Assembly (NCBI GenBank): GCA_036250225.1
Contig: JAPZLL010000001.1
Location: 1,054,001-1,118,000, forward strand
DNA: 64,000 bases
Direction: 5' to 3'
Source: Cercophora sp. LCS_1
Taxonomy: Eukaryota; Ascomycota; Sordariomycetes; Sordariales; Lasiosphaeriaceae
Below are positions 34,677-46,253 of this stretch, one piece after another (within the stretch, counting starts at the first letter, position 1; each line of letters begins with the position of its first letter). The position numbers and the translations under genes were made by a program. The notes under the pieces are model-generated. The model saw only the letters and a list, made by a program, of their open reading frames with translations, did no database searches and was not told where the DNA came from.

Positions 34677-35746
34677 ATGGCAGCCTCACCCAAGGTGGTG
34701 CTCCTCGACATTGGTACAGTGCTCTTGCTCTGCCAGCCCCTTCGAGGCCTCTTCCCTCTGCATTAGCCTGGGCGAGTTGGCTAATATGTTTGCCTGCCAG
34801 AGGGCACCGTGTGTCCGATATCATTCGTCAAGGACGTGCTGGTAAGACAGATCTCCTCCTCTCCCACTCCATCTTTGCTCCTCGTAGCATGCACTCTGCC
34901 GGACCTGCTCATGGCCGCATCCCGCCAGCCACTCAACGCCTGATCTGCCCCTCCTCAATCCATTCAATCGCTGGCCAGCTCCCGACGTGGTGTGACCATG
35001 ATGCCGGCATGACGGTGGTGCCGGGGCAGAGGCGTTTGTTTTGTTGAGCATTCGGCCAGCCCCTGAGTCTGCCTGGACAAGAGCGGGTGGCATCGAAAAT
35101 TAAAAGTCAGGGCTAACATAATGGCCAGTTTCCATACGCTCTTGAGGCACTCTCGCGTACTGTGCAGACGCAGTGGGATGAGCCAAAGTTTGCAAAGTAC
35201 AGAGATGCCTTCCCGGCAGAGCACGCAGTCTCTCAGTCTGCCCTCCTAGAGCACGTCAAGGACCTCATAAGGCGCGACGTCAAGATTTCCTATTTGAAGA
35301 GTCTCCAGGGCTATCTTTGGGAGACGGGCTACCACACCGGAGAGCTGAAAGCCCCTCTCTTCCCGGATGTCGCCCCCAAGTTCTCTGCGTGGACGAAAGA
35401 TGGAGTCCGCATCATCATCTACTCGAGCGGCTCAGTGGCTGCGCAGAAACTCCTTTTTGCTCACACCAACGGAGACCCGTCCGACCTGATGCCCGTGATT
35501 ACTGACTACTTTGACACGGTCAATGCCGGCCCCAAGACGGAGTCGAGCAGCTACGGCAAGATAGCGTCTAGCCATGCGGACCACCCGGCACATGAGTGGC
35601 TGTTCCTCAGTGACAACGTGAAGGAGGTCGAAGCAGCCAAGCAGGCCGGCATGCAGAGCTTCATTGTGGAGCGTCCCGGCAATGCTGACTTATCGGAGGA
35701 GACCCGGAAGCAGCACAAGGTCATCAAGAGCTTCGAAGAGCTATAG
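34677..35746 (+). CDS. UTR4: Enolase-phosphatase E1 (methionine salvage)
   Basis: Three exons, 34677-34713, 34801-34841 and 35129-35746, encode 231 residues. The enzyme is a HAD-superfamily phosphatase that enolises and dephosphorylates 2,3-diketo-5-methylthiopentyl-1-phosphate to the acireductone in the methionine salvage pathway. Motif I is DIEGTVCP with the nucleophile Asp11 and Glu13, split by the first intron. Motif II is YSSGS, and the motif IV metal site is LFLSDN. FVKDVLFPYAL continues smoothly across the second intron, which is long (287 nt) and confirms that no exon is missing. Length matches the family. The start ATG follows AGCA and is the first in-frame ATG. Cytosolic and nuclear location is expected from yeast. 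Confidence 0.94.
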
Positions 35747-38074
35747 CTTGCTCCGATGGCTTGGCCGTCAACTGAGTGGCGACGTGGATCCGGCCAGCTC
35801 CACCCGGCTACGCGCTACACTGCGTGTACTCTAGATAGGAGCCACGACATGCATCGCGAGCATGATGCGGAGGCTTAGTAGTCACGCCGAATAGACATTG
35901 GCCCGGCGCCGCCTCCCCGGGCGATTGCGAGGGTGGCAGCAGACACCGGATATCGGACGGTGACGTTGTGCAAAACGGAATGCGACATTGTGTTGTGTGT
36001 TCTGAGAAGCTTCCAGAGTGACAAAACGGCAGGACCAAACTCGGGCACCGTGTGGCTGGGTCTGTGATTCAACATCACCTCTGCTCATCACAAACCGGCT
36101 GTAACCCGGCGTCTTGTTGCTTTTGCCATCCCTCCGCACGGATCAGCGGCAACCTTAGTGTACTGTGTGCTTGGGATCAGCGACCAAAGACGGAAAACCG
36201 AGGACAGCTGCCCCTGAAGCCCCTCTCCCCTTTTGGGCTCCGATAGGCCGCATCATCAGCACGTGAGGATTGTCGTCGTAACAGCAACCGTCCCAAGCAA
36301 AGTGACATGTCCTACGGGCGACGCTGCGGCGTCGGCACATGGTGGAAGGTTTGACCAAAGCTAGTAGCCAAAAGCAATTGAGTGACGGGTGAATGACGCC
36401 AAGACCGGACCTAGCTTCCTATCAGGTCTGGTGGTGTTTTGGCGGCGCCGGGCCCCCTCGTCACGAAAAAGGAACGAAATCTGGGGAAAAGAAGCACCAG
36501 CGGTGTTGGTGGCTTGCGCTTGTTCGCTTTTCTCCTGGTCAACCTCCCCCGCGTTTTCCCTCCATGTCGTTCCCCCCAATTTGGCGTCATCTGATTTCCC
36601 CTCCTTGTCCCAATCCCACCCACATCACCCATCACGGGTTTGCGCCCGAAACCCCATCCAACGAATCGTGGTGCCTGGTTGTGGGAGATTGCTTTCTTCT
36701 TCTTGCCGTTCCCTCATCACTCATCCCGGGGAAGAGCAAACAACGGTTAGTGTGTGTTCTCCGTTCGGCATTCCCGGTTCGGGACCTCGCAACTCGCCAG
36801 CGTGATCGGCATGCGCATTGAGCAGCAGCTGGGGCTGAGGGACGGGAAACACCAATACTGTCCGTGCACACGTGCCAAGGATACGCTGCATATGCTAACG
36901 CTGCGGAATTGATGCGCCATGTTTGTCATGGACTCTCTGATGCTGGCAGTTTGGGTAAGGTGTCCGTCACCGGGTTTTGATTTTTGATGCGAAGGAAAAG
37001 GGGGTGAACGGGAGCTATCGGCTTTGGAGGATGCTTGTCGACGCTCCGACCATCAGTTCGGAGCTGGGGTCAGTAATATCGACGGCTCAGGGGAAACTAT
37101 TGACGGTGACGTTATTTGCGTGAGACCGGGAACCTGAGGGCCCAAAGAAGGAGCCCTGTTCCGTGGCTGCGCCAGTATAATCTAGACTATCTTGATAGCG
37201 ATAGCCATTGATAGATACAATCTTCTCCATGTGCATCGAGGGCCCGTCCGTGACAAGCTTAGCGACTTGGCGCACAGCAGGAACAACACCATGTTACACC
37301 AGAAGATAGTTCGATAGCAACTAAGGGCCGATCTCCTATCAAGTGTTTCACCGCCTCTGATAGACATTCTAGGCGATCTGTTTCGCGCGCCGATAAACGG
37401 CTGTGATAGACTAGTTTTGGAGCCGTCAAGTCCGTTGCTGAACCGGCCGCCTGGACTGAAGACGCCGAAAGAAACCCCCACTAGCAAGCACACGAGGCGC
37501 ATGACCCTCTCAATGGCGTGTTTGCAGCGATACGGCACTGCGTTGTGGACCCTTGATCGCCAGCGATGGACGGCAATTAGCCAGGCACTTTACCCCTCGG
37601 CCGGATTTCCCTGAGATGCCCAATCCGAGCCATGGATACCTTCGAGAAAGACATGCTGTGACGCGGTAACGGCGGTATCGACGTGGGAATTGGTCACATC
37701 ACCGTCTTTCTTCGGAATCAACCACGATGAAACCGCACAGGCGGTTCCTAGTGACAACACCTAGTGGACATCTTGTAAGGTGCCACGAGTACCATGCGCT
37801 CGTCAGCTGAGTTGGGTGGACGGACCCAGCCTTGGGGATGGAGAATGTGTCTGTGTTTCTCTTGAAGCACCCAACCCAAAGTGCCCCTTGCCACCATGGC
37901 ACCCCAAGGGGCAGTTGTCAGGGGATTGAGATCAATCCACAGGTGGCCCGCAGCTCCCGTACTGTGATCACCACGTCGTCCGTGAGTTCGGAAATCTGCG
38001 GCGTGGTACGTCGTGTCGGTTGTGAGGTATCATCACATACCAGCTTGACCAATCGTCCCGGACTCGTGACCCGT
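35747..38074. other. Convergent intergenic region, no gene recognised
   Basis: The 2.3 kb between the enolase-phosphatase and BMT2 genes shows only domain-free short open frames. A perfect 9-bp inverted repeat occurs at 37882-37913. Both genes point inward, so terminators must lie here. Confidence 0.45.
37882..37913. repeat. Inverted repeat, 9-bp arms
   Basis: TGCCCCTTG at 37882-37890 pairs perfectly with CAAGGGGCA at 37905-37913 across a 14-nt loop that itself contains CCATGG. It could form a hairpin in DNA or RNA. The function is unknown; it lies about 160 bp beyond the 3' end of BMT2. Confidence 0.6.
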
Positions 38075-38941
38075 TCATTTCAGGATGATCGCAAAGTTGT
38101 TCCGAAAAGACCCAGGCCGCAGCTCCTTCTTCACGAACGATTGTCTAGCGGTGCGATCAGTATCCTTTCTCCATAACGAGTAGACTAGTCGTTGCGTCGT
38201 CTTGGACTGGTTCCGGGAATATCCGAGTGCAGCCATGATGGCGACCAGCCTTTCTTCATCCAAGTAACGTGAATTGGTCACGCATGGTGCTGGAAGAACG
38301 AGAAACAGGCTTGGAAAGTTGGGCTTCAGCAGCGGCGAAGCGATATACCGTCCTGGATTGTGGAGAAACGCTGCTGTTCTCCGAAGCATATCACCCCTTC
38401 CTTTTGGGTCTGGAACGAAGTTGAGAACCAGAGAGAGGCTGATGATGTCGAACCGTTCCGAATTGTCTTTCGGAAGTGGCCGCTCCATGAAATCCTGCTG
38501 GAGTATACCCTCCCCTTGGCTGTTGAGGTCGATCCGCTGAATATCAAAATATCCGCTTTGTGAGCAGGCGTTTTCAGTGCTGAGAGCGCCAACCTCGAGC
38601 ATTCGAAGCTTCTCATCGACCGTGTTCTCCATGGAAGATAAACATGGTTTTAACCAGTCCATCAGTATCCGAGAGCTGTCACCACCCCTGTCATGACGCT
38701 GACCTTGGAGGCTTGCTTGCTGGTAATGCTCGAGGCCGCCTAGAGCCTCAATCTCGGCATTGATTGCCGCTTCATCCGCCTTGTCGCCTTTCGCAATGGC
38801 CTGCCGCTTTCGTTTCTCCAACAAATGGTGCCTGTTGATGAGAGCTTTTGTCGCCGTCCTCGAGATCGATTTTGGCCGCTGAACTGTTGGAGGGCGACCT
38901 GCTTTCAAACTCTTCAGGGGTTTTTTACTCTTTGCGGCCAT
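38075..38941 (-). CDS. BMT2: 25S rRNA adenine-N1 methyltransferase Bmt2
   Basis: A single exon encodes 288 residues. Bmt2 uses S-adenosylmethionine to make m1A in helix 65 of the large-subunit rRNA (A2142 in yeast) in the nucleolus. The Lys/Arg-rich N-terminus (residues 1-50) is consistent with nucleolar targeting and RNA binding. The methyltransferase core begins near residue 110, with the SAM-binding strand MLEVGALS. The family signature DIISLSLVLNFVPDPKGRGDML lies near 165-187, and the NFVP loop is the expected catalytic-site segment. Length is close to the yeast protein (337) but shorter. It is divergent from the ribosomal protein uL23 gene across a 350-bp promoter, so two large-subunit biogenesis genes share a control region. 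Confidence 0.9.
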   Translation of the reverse strand: MAAKSKKPLKSLKAGRPPTVQRPKSISRTATKALINRHHLLEKRKRQAIAKGDKADEAAINAEIEALGGLEHYQQASLQGQRHDRGGDSSRILMDWLKPCLSSMENTVDEKLRMLEVGALSTENACSQSGYFDIQRIDLNSQGEGILQQDFMERPLPKDNSERFDIISLSLVLNFVPDPKGRGDMLRRTAAFLHNPGRYIASPLLKPNFPSLFLVLPAPCVTNSRYLDEERLVAIMAALGYSRNQSKTTQRLVYSLWRKDTDRTARQSFVKKELRPGSFRNNFAIILK

Positions 38942-39292
38942 CGTGTTCGGGGTTGGCTTTAGTTCATATCAGTCGGGGCCCTTGTGATCGGAGTCAGTGA
39001 GAACCCTCATCTGGTTGACTGGAGGTTGAGAAAGTGACCCATTGAGGTCCAAAAGCTGTCCGCCTATTAGATCCGGCAGAAAGGTGAGCCCGGAGGCGGT
39101 GAGCTATCACCAGCCGCACAGTCCACTTGCCGCAGTTCAACCCACAGCCAATCATGGCACTGCAGCCACAGATCCCCACAACGCACACTTTGACGATTTA
39201 TCCAAAATCCTCCACACTTTTTTTCCTTTCCCTTTGCGACATCACGACAATCCGATTTCTCCGCCCACTAACGACGACAGCAAACCGGAGCA
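38942..39292. other. Bidirectional promoter of BMT2 and uL23 genes
   Basis: The 351-bp spacer lies between divergent start codons. It contains pyrimidine-rich stretches at about 39200-39245, typical of fungal ribosomal-protein leaders. No other gene was seen. Confidence 0.55.
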
Positions 39293-40062
39293 ATGGCCCC
39301 CAAGGACGTTAAGAAAGGTACATAACAATTGCCCACGATGGACTCTTGAGATCATCCTCGACTCTCCTGGCTCGATGCGGAACCTCGCCGTCGCCGCAAT
39401 GGCGGCGGGGGGATGCAGCAAAGCAGCAGCAGATTTTGCGAGTTTGAACAAGATTCTGTCCACCTCATCTTGTTCAGGCGAATGCTTTTACTAAGACTTG
39501 TTTTCGACAGGCGGTGCCTCCAAGGCCCCCAAAGGCGCCCAGGCCAAGAAGGCCGCCCAGGCTGCCCTCAAGGGTGTAAGTTTGCATTTTCACCACTATG
39601 TTGAAGCCGTCGCTGACCTCTCCCCAGGTGCACGCCCACAAGAAGACCAAAGTCCGCACTTCGACGACCTTCCACCGCCCCAAGACCCTCCAGCTGTCCC
39701 GGGCTCCCAAGTACCCCCGCAAGTCGATCCCCCACGAGCCCCGTCTCGATGAGCACAAGGTCATCGTCCACCCCCTCAACACCGAGGGTGCCCTCAAGAA
39801 GATCGAGGAGCAGAACACCCTTGTCTTCATCGTCGACACCAAGGCCAACAAGGCCCAGATCAAGATCGCCTTGAAGAAGCTCTATGACATTGACACCGTC
39901 AAGATCAACACCCTCATCCGGCATGTTTTCTTGATTTTGCGGCATCGGTTCGATTTTGACTAACAATTTCACAGCCCTGACGGCACCAAGAAGGCCTTTG
40001 CCCGCCTCACAGCCGATGTCGATGCTCTCGACATTGCTGCCACCAAGCTCGGCCTCGTTTAA
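39293..40062 (+). CDS. RPL25: 60S ribosomal protein uL23 (L25)
   Basis: Four exons, 39293-39317, 39511-39575, 39628-39920 and 39975-40062, encode 156 residues, the normal length. uL23 sits at the peptide exit tunnel and docks SRP and other nascent-chain factors. The N-terminus is a Lys/Ala-rich extension. The conserved body includes HKKTKVRTSTTFHRPKTL and LYDIDTVKINTLIRPDGTKK. The last intron (39921-39974) begins with GC rather than GT (CG|GCATGT) and ends ACAG. Only this junction restores the invariant IRPDGTKKA sequence, so a GC-AG intron is the best reading. First intron 193 nt, the others 52-54 nt. Divergent from BMT2 and convergent with TIM8. Confidence 0.95.
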
Positions 40063-40427
40063 GCGGCTATGGGATAGGAACAAAAAAGTTGGCATTGAGG
40101 ATGGGATACGGGTTGCATTTTCGTTTGGCGTCTTGATACCTGGGATATTGGCTCATGACACGGGAATGAATTTAATCCACCATCCTGCCCTCTCATTTGA
40201 TATGACTGCGCTCTCCCGTTGTGCTTGCCCAGACCCAAGTGTTGTTGTCAACGTGAAAGTATTCGTCCCCTATGTGCTCGTAATGCTCTATTCCCAACCA
40301 TGTGAATAGTCAACCAGCCCAGGCACCTTATACCTGAATATTCCCAACATCTATTCGTACAGATCCTCGCTTCATTGCTAGTATCGAGGCTCCCCCTCTG
40401 CCAACCGCCCAACCGCATGTTCTCAAC
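40063..40427. other. Convergent 3' region of uL23 and TIM8
   Basis: The 365-bp spacer holds the two terminators. Nothing else was recognised. Confidence 0.5.
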
Positions 40428-40799
40428 TCATGAAGAAGGCCGCATATTCTGGATATGTCTCATCGTCGCAAGATTGACGTCGAAAAATCGGTCGACACAA
40501 TTGGCCAAACAGCTCTGTTCTCCTTTGTCAAGCGCATTGCTCTTCACAGCTCCAGTGACGCACTTTTTCCAGCAGATATCGGTCAAGTTGTGGCTCTCTA
40601 GAAACAAAAAAAAACCGACCAGTCAGCACAAACTCCTTTGCTCTATCCTAAAACTTGGCTGTCCAGCGAAGGACAACAAACACATACGAGCTTGGATCCT
40701 CGTCTTCTTCGACTCGTGATCGATAAATGTGCGGAGCTCCTGCTTGTCCTTGTCGTTGAGCCGGTCGAGGTCGGACTGCTGGACTGTAGAGGAATCCAT
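40428..40799 (-). CDS. TIM8: Mitochondrial intermembrane-space chaperone Tim8
   Basis: Two exons on the minus strand, 40799-40688 and 40597-40428, are joined across a 90-nt intron and give 93 residues. Tim8 forms a hexamer with Tim13 and escorts hydrophobic precursors such as Tim23 across the intermembrane space. The twin CX3C motif is complete: C46-WKK-C50 and C67-LAN-C71, which form the two disulfides after Mia40-dependent import. The N-terminus has the acidic, Gln-rich helix typical of Tim8. An open frame extends upstream of the chosen ATG, but homologues begin at the MDSST-type start. Length agrees with other fungi (about 87-92). Confidence 0.94.
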
Positions 40800-41564
40800 T
40801 TTGTTCTCAAAGGTATTAAATAGCGCCGCGCACTGGGAAGTTGGGCTGAAGCGGGCTAGGTTGTTGTCGACTTGTCGTTTGGGGACTTTTCGCGGTTGGG
40901 GAGCTTGAGCTGGCTCGCTTGGACTGGGTTGTGCTGGGAAATATTTCGGGCGGTGAGCGGCCAATCAGCGGAGCCCCAGGGTCTCGGTGGGTGTTGACAC
41001 TCGACTGGCATTTTTCACGGATTCTGGACTGAAATGTCAATTCACTCTCTTGAGGAGCCGGGAAATAAAAACCGGAAGTCTTCTAGCATTAATCAGAGGC
41101 CTTGTATGTCTTTCTGAAGGCATTGGGCCTTTTGGTCTAAGCATTTGTGGGGGAAGGGGCAGGTCAACCCCAACAGCCGGATTGTATGGTCTGTATCCTC
41201 TATTACCCACTTGCTAACCTCTGTATGAGGATGTCATAGAATGGATATTCTTCGTATATCTAAAGGCTAATGTGACGGTTCTGTAAAATATTTTGACGCT
41301 TAAGAGACACAGCAAAGGGAAAGTTTGGATTGCTCCGTTTTGTGGGAACCCCGAGGAAGTCGACAGGGAGCACTCTAGAGTTTCTCTCGTAACATCTATC
41401 GCGCAATCTACCTCTAAAACTACACGAAAGCAGCCGAGTTACCTATCCCATATATAGGTCCATTGCTATACAATTCGCGCATCGCTCGTCAGAAGAAACG
41501 AAAACCATGAGAGCCCATACCCACGCTCAAATATCAAAAAACCTCCACTCTATTGACTTCCCAC
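40800..41564. other. Intergenic region upstream of TIM8
   Basis: The 765-bp spacer holds the TIM8 promoter and the 3' UTR of the CorA-type gene, both on the minus strand. No gene was seen. Confidence 0.5.
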
Positions 41565-43462
41565 TCAAACCCACCGACAACGCCTTGCCACGGTTAATGC
41601 AATAAAGCAAAACGCAAGCAACGAACCCAGGATCCCAAAGAAAGCAGTCAGGTCTTCGCCGTCTTTCCAAGGCACATTGACGTTCATGCCAAAGAGACCA
41701 GTCACCACGTTGAGTGGGACGATGATAGACGCGAGCAGGGTGATCTTGCTGAGGACACGATTGGTGCTGGTACCCTGAGCAATACCGTCGATCGAGATTT
41801 GTGCCAGATAATTGCTATGGGCACGTGAAAGCATCTTCTCGAAATGACCCAAGTTGGTCATCATGGTGACAACGTGATCCTGAATGTCACCCAGATACAA
41901 CCCAATATCCATGCGAGGCGTGACCTTGTAGTTTTCGTTGCATCTTTTGGTAAAGCCCTTGAGAACGTCGGCCTTTCCACCGAGGAGACGCATTAAGGCC
42001 ATAACATTCTTGCGTGCGTATCCGATCTTGCGCAGGAACTGAGCCATGTCGTCCGTGCGGGCGATAAACACTTCGTCCTCGATCTGGTCGGTCTCGTGCT
42101 CAAGCTTCCCAATCTCAGGGGCAAAGGAATCAACGATGTCGTCGCTAGGTATCGCTGGTCAGAACCAATCATAGCAAATGGTAGGCGGGCAAAAGCTTAC
42201 ATCAATGCGTAGCAAATCCAATCGCTGCTCAGAGCAACGTAGTCCCTCAACATTGTGATCCTCTTCCTCACATGAGATGCGTGAGAATTGCTGGCGTAGC
42301 TGAAACTCAGCGTACCCTCGCGGAACACGACCACATAGATGTTGAAGGGCACATACTCCTTTTCCTTCGTTTCCTCGTCAAAATCGAGGTAAAAAGACCG
42401 GAAGCAGGCGAAATAGTATGACGGAAAGAGCTCGATCTTCTCACGCGTCTCCTGGGTAATGATATCCTCAATTGTCAGTGGGTGGATGCCGAAGGCCTTG
42501 CAAACGGCGCGGACCTCCTCCTCTGATGGATTATTCATGTTCAGCCACCACACTCCGTCTGCCTCGCCCTTCGGAAAGGTAAACAACCCCCTGATGTCTT
42601 CTCCAGGAAGGATCAGTCCTTCAAGGTCTGCTGCGTGGATTGTTGACTCCCAAGCGGAGGAAAAGAAGCTCACGCGGCTTGGGTCAACGGGCTGCGGAGC
42701 TGGCGGAATGGATTTTTGATCATCCTCCTCTTCGGTTTGCTCCTTGTGGGTGAACGGCAGGTCTAGAATATCGCCATCGATGGTAACCATTGGAGGGCGT
42801 GAATCCTCCGACACAACTGACTCTGGTCGCAGATCGGTGAACACGCGAGTCACAGACGGACGGCGCGCAGACTGGCGGGCTTCATTCTCTGATTGTATGA
42901 AGTTCTCCAGGTAGTCAAAATCGATATAGAGGTTGCCATCCTTGCGGTCATCTTGCAGGGGGAAGCAGACATCTTCCTCGGCCGACTTGTTCGTAGCGAG
43001 ACTGGCGGCGTCGTCTGCAATGGTGTGCGGCTTGCTTCGGTAACTATGGCGACTCAAAGCTGACGTGGTCCGATGGAGCTCTGGCTCTTCCGCTTTACGA
43101 TCGGCCTTTGGTTCAGAGAATGATAGGTCGCGCTCCCTCCGCCGAGCTTCGGCAAAAGCCTTGACAGAATTAGGCGGTGACACTGCTCGGGACTCGCTCG
43201 TCGACTCAACGGTTGGCCGCCGGGTGCGCCGCATGCTAGGCGAGGCCTCCTGGTCGTCGTCATCTTCGACGGCCTCTTCAAAATCTCGGACCTTGATGGT
43301 CAGGTGCGGGTTGGCGAGCTGTTGGGAGCCATAGAGTGAATCGAAGGTGCCTCGACGGGCGCGGTCGGGTCTGACGGACGCAGACTGGTTGCGGTGGTCA
43401 TCAAGTTCGGGGACAGGGGTAGAGTACCCCGAATTGCCGCCCACCTCCTCGTGGTCGGACAT
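41565..43462 (-). CDS. CorA/Mnr2-type magnesium transporter
   Basis: Two exons on the minus strand, 43462-42201 and 42144-41565 (56-nt intron), encode 613 residues. Residues about 1-240 are a charged, Ser-rich cytosolic extension. The CorA cytosolic domain follows, with LNMNNPSEEEV and HPLTIEDI as markers. The C-terminus has two transmembrane helices: the first ends in the invariant pore motif GMN (573-575), and the second is near 588-607. The family (PF01544) forms pentameric Mg2+ channels. In fungi the long N-terminal type includes plasma-membrane Alr1 and vacuolar Mnr2. I cannot tell which membrane from sequence alone. Upstream of TIM8 on the same strand, divergent from SPC1. Confidence 0.9.
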
Positions 43463-45109
43463 GTTGGCAATGCGGTGAGTGGAAGTGTCGATAGGAGCCT
43501 TTTCCGTGCTGATATATCAGCTCCTCAGACTTGAAATGCCGTGACTAAACTGCCGGGTCTAAAGCAGCCCTGTGAGCTCGCGACGAGGCCTTAGCCCATA
43601 TTGAGTTGATGTAATTAGAGTAAAAACACCAGCGGGAGGCAGCGAACGGCCATCAGCCGTCCGCAACGAGGTCCGTTCGGAGAGACAACCGGTAACGAGC
43701 ACGAGGTGCTCTCGAAGTGAGATTGGACGACGGCGGGATGTGATAGAATCTGGTCGTGGTGTGAAACCAGTTAGGGAGGCTTCTTGTTCACTCCTGAATA
43801 GACCCAGAATTCGGGGCCTCGGAGCGAACGGTCGGCCGTGATCGGTTCGCGGTTAGGGCCCGCCAACTTGATGGTTTCGAGAATATAATTGATGTGTTCT
43901 GAGGTAAGTAGTTGGCGAGTGGAGAACAGCGCAAGTCAATGTCGCATGCGCTGATCTTGAGAAAGGCAACGACTTGTCGGCGGAAGGGAAGAAATCAGTT
44001 TGGGAGCGAAGGATAGAAACGTATGATAGTTGGAAGGTGCAACGTGTGTTCCGTAGCTTGGTGGGAGGTGGTCTTGAGAGGATGCTTTCCTCGCCGAAGC
44101 TGGACAATGTCTCTGAAATGACGTCCTGCGCGACCCAAGGGCAAGAGACAAGAGATAACGCCTCCTTTCTGGGTACGAGGTAAGATGTCGTGCAACCAAA
44201 TTTGGGGCTCGAGTGCGACAAGAGTACAGTTGCTAAGGTGGTCTCACGAAAAGTTTGGATGATTTGCTGAGCCTATTGCAGTTCGGTCCCGTCCCGAGTG
44301 CAGATGATGGACGTTGGATGTTGAGAGAGGGGCCGAATACAGCTCAAAGAAAAGTTTGGCGATTAGCGCGGGCGCGGCTTTAGTCATCGATACGATGCCA
44401 GGGCGTTCCGGGCGGGTATTCAAGGTCCAGACCAGGTGGCGAACGGAAGAAGCGGCCTGTTGCCTTAAGTTCGAGGCTGAAACCTCTACAAGTGCTTCGC
44501 AAAACGATGTGACCAGGAAACGTTTTCATCCACGATCGGAATTTCTCCATACTTGACAAGCTGCGATGCTCCCGCATGCATGATGCCCTGTCCCGTCACT
44601 GGCTTCTTGCGGGTTCAGCCTCAGAGCAGGGGTTCTGATGCTGCTGTCAAGACTACGCCAAGACTTGCGCAATAAACGGCGACATCCCAAATTCATCCAG
44701 ACACCGAAAATGTGAGGTCCGCTGGAATCAATCCAGAAGAAGTTAAGATAGTAACCTCGTGGTGTCTATGCAAAGTAAGGTGGTCTTTAACATAATTTTG
44801 TTAAAGATTCAGTACTAATAGAAGAAGTTTAGAGGAATGCAACGATGATGACATCTGAGAGATACAGATATTCTTGTATGAGCTTCGACGCACCCACTTG
44901 AACCTGTCTACCCCTAAATGTGGGGCTTTAACCGTGTGTGATTGGACAGATAATCTTGTTTAGCGTCAAGAGCAAGGTACCTGGGATCTCCAACTCTCCC
45001 CCAGAAGCCACGTTGGGACTGCTCTGCTTGGAGTAGCGACCATTTGTCTGGACACTCTTATTATCAAAGCGATCTTCAAACACCAACCGACCGCGTCTCT
45101 ACTGTAACA
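43463..45109. other. Divergent region between the Mg transporter and SPC1
   Basis: No gene was recognised in 1.65 kb. Positions 44690-44890 are more AT-rich than the surroundings and contain a perfect 8-bp hairpin. Confidence 0.45.
44784..44807. repeat. Inverted repeat, 8-bp arms
   Basis: TCTTTAAC at 44784-44791 and GTTAAAGA at 44800-44807 are perfectly complementary across an 8-nt T-rich loop. It lies about 300 bp upstream of SPC1. The function is unknown. Confidence 0.6.
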
Positions 45110-45527
45110 ATGGCCGAGCAAATTCTAGACCAAGTCCGAGATGTCTTCGAAGGGCAAATTGTTGGTTTCATTCCCGCTTGGCAGAGAGAAGCTGCTGACC
45201 TAGTTCCAGGACTTCGAAGGGCAAAAGCTTGCCGAGCTTCTAGCTAACCTCGCCCTGTCTGTCGTCGGTGTAGGTCCACTTGCTCTGATTTCCCTTCTTA
45301 TGACGAACTTCTCTAATGGTATATAGGTCGTTGCCTTCCTCGTCGGCTATTTCCTTCAGGACATCAAACTCGCCGTTTGGATTGGCCTTGGGGGCACCGC
45401 ACTCACTTTCGTCGCCGTAGTTCCGCCGTGGCCATTCTTCAACAAAAATCCTGTCAAGTGGCTGCCAGTAGGCGGGGGAATCTCAACACAGCCAGTAAAT
45501 CTGGTCATAGGGGAGAAGGCGACGTAG
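45110..45527 (+). CDS. SPC1: Signal peptidase complex subunit SPC1 (SPC12)
   Basis: Three exons, 45110-45160, 45210-45269 and 45327-45527, encode 103 residues. SPC1 is a non-catalytic membrane subunit of the ER signal peptidase and helps keep the enzyme from cutting transmembrane segments. The protein begins MAEQILDQVRDVFEGQ, then DFEGQKLAELLANLAL. Two hydrophobic helices follow (about 28-47 and 52-70), separated by the short QDIKLAVW turn, and a cytosolic tail with PWPFFNKNPVKWLP ends the protein. This is the standard hairpin topology. Introns are 49 and 57 nt. A 14-nt exact repeat flanks intron 1. Convergent with RBX1, 197 bp apart. Confidence 0.92.
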
Positions 45528-45724
45528 AATGGTTTGGTAGCAGCAGAGTCAGTTTGTTAGATATTGGGACGCTATGATATTATGGATGCCACGAAACGAA
45601 GACCGCCCGTATGCCGCAATCCCATCTAAACCATGACCTTGGGGCCCCGGATTGGAAGCCATCTCATTTCCAGAGATGGCCTCCTGAACTGTGTGGAGAT
45701 CCCATCCACCAGCTCTGTCACTTT

Positions 45725-46253
<529 letters not shown>

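Noticed and set aside
36389..36821. Overlapping 138- and 142-residue frames
   Set aside because: They are in different frames over the same bases, are domain-free, and lie in an otherwise empty convergent spacer.
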